64,000 nucleotides of DNA from Brevibacterium pigmentatum. GTDB lineage: Bacteria > Actinomycetota > Actinomycetes > Actinomycetales > Brevibacteriaceae. The stretch lies in the NCBI RefSeq assembly GCF_011617465.1, contig NZ_CP050153.1, positions 2,356,001 to 2,420,000 on the forward strand, in the 5' to 3' direction. The position numbers were made by a program, and so were the translations under genes. Shown here in pieces: positions 57,082 through 64,000 of this stretch. Below the pieces are notes generated by a model. That model searched no databases. It saw only the letters and a program-made list of their open reading frames with translations, and was not told where the DNA came from. Within the stretch, counting starts at the first letter, position 1; the number at the start of each line of letters is the position of its first letter.

Positions 57082-58238
57082 ATTCCGGCGATTCCGCGGC
57101 CCGGGGCCAGGATTCCGCGCGGATCGACGAGCGCCTTCAGCTCTTCCCAACCCTGACGTCCCGGCTGCGGACCCCACGCGTCGACCTCATCCCAGACCGG
57201 TGCAGGCGCATGGACGAGCCGGGCCGCGAGGAAACGCAGGCCGAAGCTGCGCAGGTGTTCGAGGACCACGCGCATGGCCATTCCCGGTTCGGATTCCGGG
57301 GTGCCGATGCCCAGTTCGAACGACCCCGTCGCGCTTCCGCGCAGCTGCAGCGGATAGCCGATCGTCGTCTCCAGCCGGTCGACGGCATCGATGAGAGTCG
57401 GGATGAAGCTCGGTGCCACGAACACCCCGATGGTCGCGGCCAACCGGGCTCTGTTCCCCCACCATTCCGGTTCCCCGCACGGAGTCGCGCCGGGAACCCA
57501 ATCAACGAGGTGGCCTACCTCGGCTTCGACCTCGCCGGCCTCCCCCTCGATGAGAACCACTGTCGCCGCCGGTGACCCGGGAGGACGTTCGATGTTGACC
57601 GCATCGGGGACGCGGCGGGCGACGAGGAGGTCGGCGGCCGCCTCGGTGCCGGGGATCCATATGAACCTCTGCGTTGCGGGTCGCTCGGTCAGACGGATCT
57701 CGGCCTCGGCGATGATCGCCCGGGTCCCCCAGGATCCGGTGACGAGGCTGCGCAGATCGCGGCCGTCCAGATCCGGGTGGAGTCCGTGAGCGGTGCGGGC
57801 GATGGTTCCATCGGCGGCGACGGTCGACACGGACAGCACTGTGTCGGCCAGCCGGGGTCGGCGCAGGTGGCGCGGTCCGGTGGCCGCGGTGGCGATCATT
57901 CCGCCGAGGGTCGCACCGGCATCGATGCGGTCGCGGGGAAGGTCCGCGAGGATCTCCCGTCCCGATTCGGCGACGGACCTGTTCAGCGCGCTGATCCGGG
58001 TTCCGGCTCCGGCACGGATGGTGTCGCCGGAAGAGTCGGCCGCCTCGGCGATCGACGTCAGGTCGATGAGCAGGCCCGGAGTGGACGCGGGCGGATGATC
58101 GTCGAAGGCGGTGCCACCGCCGAACACGGCGACGGTACGGTTCTCGGCGTGGGCGCGGGCCATGAGCTCGGAGAGTTCGGCGATGCTGCTGGGACTGGCC
58201 AGTCGGGGCAGTTCGTCTGTGGTCAGGCTCATCCGCAT
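57078..58238 (-). CDS. glcE: FAD-binding oxidoreductase, GlcE-like
   Basis: 386 residues. FAD-binding PCMH domain at the N-terminus (ENRTVAVFGGGTAFDDHPPA, ILADLPRDRIDAGATLGGMI, SLVTGSWGTRAIIAEAEIRL), then a middle cap and the end DPRGILAPGRGIAGI, as in glycolate oxidase subunit GlcE and vanillyl-alcohol-type oxidases. GlcD and GlcF partners are absent in this window, so it may act with partners elsewhere or on another 2-hydroxy acid. The start is ATG 58238 after AGGAACGGAAG. Neighbours malate synthase and a lactate/glycolate permease support a glycolate role. Confidence 0.82.
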   Translation of the reverse strand: MRMSLTTDELPRLASPSSIAELSELMARAHAENRTVAVFGGGTAFDDHPPASTPGLLIDLTSIAEAADSSGDTIRAGAGTRISALNRSVAESGREILADLPRDRIDAGATLGGMIATAATGPRHLRRPRLADTVLSVSTVAADGTIARTAHGLHPDLDGRDLRSLVTGSWGTRAIIAEAEIRLTERPATQRFIWIPGTEAAADLLVARRVPDAVNIERPPGSPAATVVLIEGEAGEVEAEVGHLVDWVPGATPCGEPEWWGNRARLAATIGVFVAPSFIPTLIDAVDRLETTIGYPLQLRGSATGSFELGIGTPESEPGMAMRVVLEHLRSFGLRFLAARLVHAPAPVWDEVDAWGPQPGRQGWEELKALVDPRGILAPGRGIAGI

Positions 58239-58304
58239 CTTCCGTTCCTGCTGTCTCGGGCGCTGCGCTGCGTGCATGTGTATGTGTATGTCGAGCTTAA
58301 CGAA

Positions 58305-58351
58305 GAACGCCTCCGAAATCGGTGCGCGAGGCACAGATTTCGGAGGCGTTC
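58305..58351 (-). terminator. Terminator hairpin after the malate synthase gene
   Basis: Sixteen-nt perfect arms (GAACGCCTCCGAAATC and its complement) with an inner GTGC/GCAC pairing in the 15-nt loop. Lies 92 nt after the stop at 58443 and ahead of the glcE-like gene. Confidence 0.75.
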
Positions 58352-58442
58352 GGCGTCGTCACCGACCGCGTACCTGCATGCCCTGGTCAGGGCGCGCGGT
58401 GCGGCCGGAGTCGCTCACGACGCGCAGATCGCGACGTACGGA

Positions 58443-60047
<1,605 letters not shown>

Positions 60048-60406
60048 CGATGGTTCTCCTTAGTCAGCACATCGGTGCTGCATCCTTATCCACATCTGGT
60101 GATGCGATATGTTCGCTGGTCAACGGGGTTTTGACTGCGACATTTTCACATCGTGAAAATGTTTGTTCACACAACGAAAGAATATGAGGTGATGCACGTC
60201 TCGTCAAACCCTATCCTGCATTCGAGACGGTGTGTTCATTGACTCTGCCCGTGGGGCTGGAGAGGATAAGGAGAACATCTCTCATGGACTCGCCGATGCG
60301 GCCCATCGTCACCGACCACCTCTGGTTCCCGGTCGGTTGAGGACAATCGTCGCTCCAGGTCAGGTCCTTGGCACTTGCGGCAACGACGCCGCGGATCGGA
60401 CTCACG
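60048..60406. other. Divergent promoter region of aceB and the lactate permease gene
   Basis: About 360 nt with no gene. Contains the aceB ribosome site, an AT-rich stretch and the palindrome at 60140-60162. The permease may start earlier, at TTG 60368. Confidence 0.6.
60140..60162. promoter_or_regulatory. 23-nt perfect operator palindrome
   Basis: ACATTTTCAC and GTGAAAATGT flank ATC. It sits between divergent aceB and the permease gene. The AT-rich sequence contrasts with the surrounding high-GC DNA. The regulator is not encoded next to it. Confidence 0.7.
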
Positions 60407-62323
60407 GTGGACAACCTCGCTGTTGCAGCTCTCTTGGCCCTCTCCCCCATTCTCTTGGCCGGAATCCTTCTCATCGGTTTCCGCTGGCCTGCGAAATACG
60501 CCATGCCGATCGGACTGATCGCTGCCGCGCTCGTGGCGAACTTCGCCTGGCAGATCGAGTGGGTGACGATCGGCGCATCGGTCGTCCAGGGCCTCCTCGT
60601 CGCGATCGGACTGCTGTGGATCGTCTTCGGCGCGCTTCTGCTTCTGGCCACGGTCACCCGGTCCGGGGCGATCGAGACGATCCGCTCCGGTTTCATCGCG
60701 ATCTCCCCAGATCGGCGGGTGCAGGTCATCATCGTCGCGTGGCTCTTCGGCTCCTTCATCGAGGGTGCCGCCGGCTTCGGCACTCCGGCGGCCGTCGTCG
60801 CCCCGCTCTTGCTGGCCCTCGGCTTCCCTGCGATCGCCGCGGTCCTCGCCGGTCTCATCATCCAGTCGACTCCGGTCAGCTTCGGTGCCGTGGGCACTCC
60901 GATGGTCGTGGGCATCGGCACCGGACTGTCTCAGGAGGACGGCTCGATGTCGGCCGATGTCGCCGAACGCGCCGGTCAGCTCGGCCTCGGCCAGGCCGAG
61001 TTCGTCGCTCACACCGCCACCCAGGTCGCGCTCATCCACGGCATCTGCGGCATCCTCATCCCGCTGCTTCTCTCCTGTCTGATGACCGGGTTCTTCGGTG
61101 CCAATCGGCGCTTCGCCGACGGTCTGGCCATCGCCCCGTTCGCGATCTATGCGGCCGTGGCGATGATCGTCCCCTATCTCATCGTGGCCAATGTGCTCGG
61201 CCCCGAGTTCCCGTCGCTGCTCGGCGGGCTCATCGGTTTGGCCATCGTCGTGACGACCTCGCGGATGGGCTTCCTCATACCGAAGAAGACCTGGGACTTC
61301 GCTCCGCGTGAGACGTGGCCGGCGATCTGGATGGGCACCGTCGACCCGAACAAGGAGAAGGCGCAGCTGACGAAGAAGATGTCACTGGCCCGCGCCTGGT
61401 CGCCCTATCTCATCGTCGTCGCTCTGTTGCTCATCACGCGCAATGTGCCCGCGATCAAGGAGTTCCTCAACGGTCCGGCCGTCATCCAGATCAACAACAT
61501 CTTCGGCACTCCGATCAGCCAGAACATGGATCTGCTGTGGTCGCCCGGCGCGATCTTCGTCCTCGCCTGCGGGCTGACGTACTTCATCCACCGGATGACG
61601 AAGAAGCAGATCGCAGGCTCGTGGCAGATCGCCGGTTCGCAGATCGCCGGCGCGGCCGTTGCCCTGCTGTGTTCCCTGCCGCTGGTGCGCGTGTTCATCA
61701 ACTCCGGTGCCGACTACAATGGCGCCGGCCTGGAATCGATGCCGGTCACCCTCGCCGAGGCGGCCGCCAGTTCCGTGGGTGACGCCTGGCCGCTGTTCGC
61801 CCCGTTCGTCGGTGCTCTGGGTGCGTTCGTCGCGGGCTCGAACACCGTCTCGAACGTCATGTTCTCCCAGTTCCAGTTCTCCACCGGCACCGCGATCGGC
61901 GCGGCCAGCCCCGAAACGGTGGTCGCTGCTCAAGCGGTCGGCGGGGCCGCTGGAAATATGGTGGCCGTGCACAACGTCGTGGCCGCCTCGGCGACGGTGG
62001 GTCTCATCGGTCGCGAGGGCGAGCTCATCCGTCGGACCTCGATCCCGATGCTCGTCTATTCGCTGGCCGCGGGTGCTCTGGCGTTCGTCGGCCTCAACGG
62101 GCTGGGCTTCAATGCGGGCACCGTCGTCCTCACCGCGCTCGTCGTCGGCCTCGCCGTCGTCGTGGTGATGATCCGCCGCTCCCCGGGCAAGCCGCTGCCG
62201 GGGCTCGAGGAAGGTGTTGGAGGCGGCGCGACCAGCGCGGCCGTTGCGGACGGAGTCAGCGGCGGAGCGGCTGGCGGAGGCTCTGACATCGACGACGAGC
62301 AGGAGCCCACCGCCCGCGCCTGA
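60407..62323 (+). CDS. lldP: L-lactate permease family transporter (LldP/GlcA type)
   Basis: About 638 residues with 13-14 helices. Family signatures: [54 protein letters not shown] and [20 protein letters not shown]. LldP/GlcA import L-lactate, D-lactate and glycolate with protons. GTG 60407 is chosen because the first helix begins at once; TTG 60368 in frame is possible. A Gly/Ala/Ser tail of ~45 residues ends the protein. With the GlcE-like gene and malate synthase it forms a plausible glycolate route. Confidence 0.92.
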   Translation: MDNLAVAALLALSPILLAGILLIGFRWPAKYAMPIGLIAAALVANFAWQIEWVTIGASVVQGLLVAIGLLWIVFGALLLLATVTRSGAIETIRSGFIAISPDRRVQVIIVAWLFGSFIEGAAGFGTPAAVVAPLLLALGFPAIAAVLAGLIIQSTPVSFGAVGTPMVVGIGTGLSQEDGSMSADVAERAGQLGLGQAEFVAHTATQVALIHGICGILIPLLLSCLMTGFFGANRRFADGLAIAPFAIYAAVAMIVPYLIVANVLGPEFPSLLGGLIGLAIVVTTSRMGFLIPKKTWDFAPRETWPAIWMGTVDPNKEKAQLTKKMSLARAWSPYLIVVALLLITRNVPAIKEFLNGPAVIQINNIFGTPISQNMDLLWSPGAIFVLACGLTYFIHRMTKKQIAGSWQIAGSQIAGAAVALLCSLPLVRVFINSGADYNGAGLESMPVTLAEAAASSVGDAWPLFAPFVGALGAFVAGSNTVSNVMFSQFQFSTGTAIGAASPETVVAAQAVGGAAGNMVAVHNVVAASATVGLIGREGELIRRTSIPMLVYSLAAGALAFVGLNGLGFNAGTVVLTALVVGLAVVVVMIRRSPGKPLPGLEEGVGGGATSAAVADGVSGGAAGGGSDIDDEQEPTARA

Positions 62324-62435
62324 GCGCTGCGCTCAGCAGTTGCTTCCTGCGGGTGGATCCTCCGCGATTTCCATCGGGATTTCGAGGCGGATCTGCCCCA
62401 GGCGACACCGCCCGGAGCGGACTGCCGCCGGAGTC

Positions 62436-62491
62436 ATCGCCTTTTGATCCACGCATCGGGTTCAAACGCGATGTGCCGATCAAAAGGCGAT
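62436..62491. terminator. Inverted repeat after the permease gene
   Basis: Perfect 14-nt arms (ATCGCCTTTTGATC and its complement) with an inner CATCG/CGATG pairing. 113 nt past the permease stop. Could be a terminator or a protein site. Confidence 0.5.
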
Positions 62492-62507
62492 TCGCCCAGA
62501 ACACGAC

Positions 62508-62547
62508 AACGCCCGCAGAGCCTCACGAGGAGGCATCTGCGGGCGTT
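62508..62547 (-). terminator. Terminator hairpin after rnj
   Basis: AACGCCCGCAGA and TCTGCGGGCGTT pair perfectly with a 16-nt loop. 70 nt downstream of the rnj stop. Confidence 0.75.
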
Positions 62548-62616
62548 CGCGGTTTCGTCTGCGCAGCAGACCGACAGTCGAGCCGACCGCCGACGGAGCC
62601 GCTCGAAGACTGGGTC

Positions 62617-64000
62617 TCAGACGATGACGACCATGGGGACGATCATCGGCTTGCGGCGCAGCTTCGAGGACACCCAGCGGCCGACGGTGCGGCGCACCAC
62701 CTGCTGCAGCTGGTACTGATCGGTGGTGCCGTCGCGCAGAGCATCCTCGACGGCCTTCTGGACCTTCGGGACGATCGAGTCGAAGACATCATCGGATTCG
62801 GCCACACCGCGGGCGTGGATCTCAGGACCGGCGATGAGCGACTTCGTCTGCGAGTTCACGGCCATGAAGATCGTCACGAAGCCCTCACCGGACAGGACGA
62901 GTCGGTCCTTGAGGTCCGCCTCGGTGATCTCACCGACCGACGAACCGTCGACGAAGACGTAGTTGCAGTCGACGGCTCCGACGACCTCGGCGTGGCCGTC
63001 CTTGAGGTCGACGACCCAGCCGTCATCTGCCAGGACGATGTTGTTCGGGTCGACTCCGGTCGCCTCGGCGTGGCGGGCGTTGGCCAGCAGGTGGCGCCAT
63101 TCGCCGTGGACGGGCATGACGCCGCGGGGCTTGACGATGTTGTAGCAGTAGAGCAGCTCACCGCCGGAGGCGTGGCCGGACACGTGGATCTTCGCGTCGG
63201 CCTTCGAGATGACACGGGCGCCGAGCTTCATCAGGCCGTTGATGACCTTGAACACGGAGTTCTCGTTGCCGGGGATGAGCGAGGAGGCGAGGATGACGGT
63301 GTCGCCGTCGCCGACGTCGACGCGGTGGCTGCGGTTGGCCATGCGCGACAGGGCGGCCATCGGCTCACCCTGGGAGCCGGTGCACATGAGGACGATCTGG
63401 TCCTCGGGGTAGTCGTCGACCTTCTTGATATCGATGAGCGTTCCGGCCGGCACGTTGAGGTAGCCGAGGTCTTCGGCGATCTTCATGTTGCGCACCATGG
63501 AGCGGCCGACGAGGGCGACCTTGCGGCCGTGGGCCGTCGCGGCGTTGAGCACCTGCTGCACGCGGTGGACGTGGGAGGAGAAGGAAGCGACGATGATGCG
63601 GCGCTCGGCGGTGCCGAAGAGGTTCTCGAGCACGGGCCCGATGTCCTTCTCCAGCGCGGTGAAGCCGGGGACCTCGGCGTTCGTCGAGTCCGTCATGAAC
63701 AGATCGACACCTTCTTCGCCGAGGCGGGCGAAGGCGCGGAGGTCGGTGATGCGGCCGTCGAGCGGCAGCTGGTCCATCTTGAAGTCACCGGTGTGCAGGA
63801 TGTTTCCGGCGCCGGTGCGGATGAACACGGCCAGGGCGTCGGGGATCGAGTGGTTGACGGCGACGAATTCGAGGTCGAAGGGGCCGAGCTGGTCGACGTC
63901 GTCTTCCTTCACCACGCGGGTGATGGGCTTGATGCGGTGTTCTTTGAGCTTGGCTTCGATGAGCGCGATCGTCAGCTGCGAACCGAGGATCGGGATGTCG
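62617..64000 (-). CDS. rnj: Ribonuclease J, 5' end off window
   Basis: C-terminal ~461 residues of RNase J. Visible: HSIPDALAVFIRTGAGNILH, TGDFKMDQLPLDG and DLFMTDSTNAEVPGFT (metallo-beta-lactamase), the beta-CASP domain with IIVASFSSHVHRVQQVLNAA, MCTGSQGEPMAALSRMANR, SGHASGGELLYCYNIVKPRG and MPVHGEWRHLLANA, and the C-terminal domain. It degrades and matures RNA as a 5' exonuclease and endonuclease. The N-terminal metal motif lies beyond 64000. In related genomes rnj lies next to ftsK; here a 10-kb block separates them. Confidence 0.96.
   Translation of the reverse strand, partial: DIPILGSQLTIALIEAKLKEHRIKPITRVVKEDDVDQLGPFDLEFVAVNHSIPDALAVFIRTGAGNILHTGDFKMDQLPLDGRITDLRAFARLGEEGVDLFMTDSTNAEVPGFTALEKDIGPVLENLFGTAERRIIVASFSSHVHRVQQVLNAATAHGRKVALVGRSMVRNMKIAEDLGYLNVPAGTLIDIKKVDDYPEDQIVLMCTGSQGEPMAALSRMANRSHRVDVGDGDTVILASSLIPGNENSVFKVINGLMKLGARVISKADAKIHVSGHASGGELLYCYNIVKPRGVMPVHGEWRHLLANARHAEATGVDPNNIVLADDGWVVDLKDGHAEVVGAVDCNYVFVDGSSVGEITEADLKDRLVLSGEGFVTIFMAVNSQTKSLIAGPEIHARGVAESDDVFDSIVPKVQKAVEDALRDGTTDQYQLQQVVRRTVGRWVSSKLRRKPMIVPMVVIV

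Overview
The window looks like a chromosomal segment of a high-GC Gram-positive actinobacterium. The best fit is a Micrococcales genome of the Brevibacterium type; this is inferred from gene order and protein style, not from a search. Supporting signs are the gene order recA-recX-miaB-miaA-dapF, lexA next to a LysM protein, priA as the only HisA, clgR-cinA-pgsA-ftsK, and many genes whose start codon lies 6-9 nt after a TANNNT -10 box, which is typical of actinobacterial leaderless transcripts.

Layout. 1-12.7 kb is accessory: a TRAP transporter (dctM cut by the left edge, dctQ), an AT-richer membrane protein, a LysR regulator divergent from an Asp/Glu racemase gene with a C-terminal frameshift, a GlxA-like regulator divergent from a small monooxygenase, a dead ISL3 transposase fragment, fused pabAB with pabC, a DUF4352-type membrane protein and an SDR oxidoreductase. 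12.8-16.5 kb holds pheS-pheT. 16.6-21.4 kb is an inserted block: acetolactate synthase, polysaccharide deacetylase, pentapeptide-repeat protein and a frameshifted DUF559-type gene flanked by a 52-bp direct repeat. 21.6-24.7 kb returns to core: rRNA methylase, rplT, rpmI, infC with an attenuator-like leader, and DUF1844. 24.8-29.7 kb is a second inserted block: TetR, an NAD(P)-binding protein, an AbgT transporter and an M20 amidohydrolase. 29.7-48.7 kb is core: sseB-like, priA, hisH, a coupled membrane protein, hisB, hisC, LysM, lexA, dinG, hflX, a methyltransferase, dapF, miaA, a DODA-like gene, miaB, recX, recA, DUF3046, clgR, cinA-type pncC, pgsA, then ftsK to 51.8 kb.

Between ftsK and rnj (RNase J, cut by the right edge) lies a third accessory block (52.1-62.5 kb): a CitA/CitB-like two-component system, a CitMHS citrate transporter, a universal stress protein, a GlcE-like FAD subunit, malate synthase and a lactate/glycolate permease. 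Together these suggest uptake of citrate and C2/C3 acids and entry of glycolate-derived glyoxylate into the TCA cycle as malate.

Other joint functions are p-aminobenzoate supply (pabAB-pabC) alongside p-aminobenzoyl-glutamate-type salvage (abgT plus amidohydrolase), and SOS control (a lexA-type operator at lexA and another upstream of recA). Long, often perfect inverted repeats without U-tracts separate many transcription units. The most unusual non-coding items are a 78-nt near-perfect palindrome upstream of ftsK, a 60-nt perfect hairpin after the response-regulator gene, the direct repeats around the DUF559 gene, and a frequent CCGAGGCGG motif used in several reading frames and between genes. 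No clearly new multi-gene defence or biosynthetic system was found.
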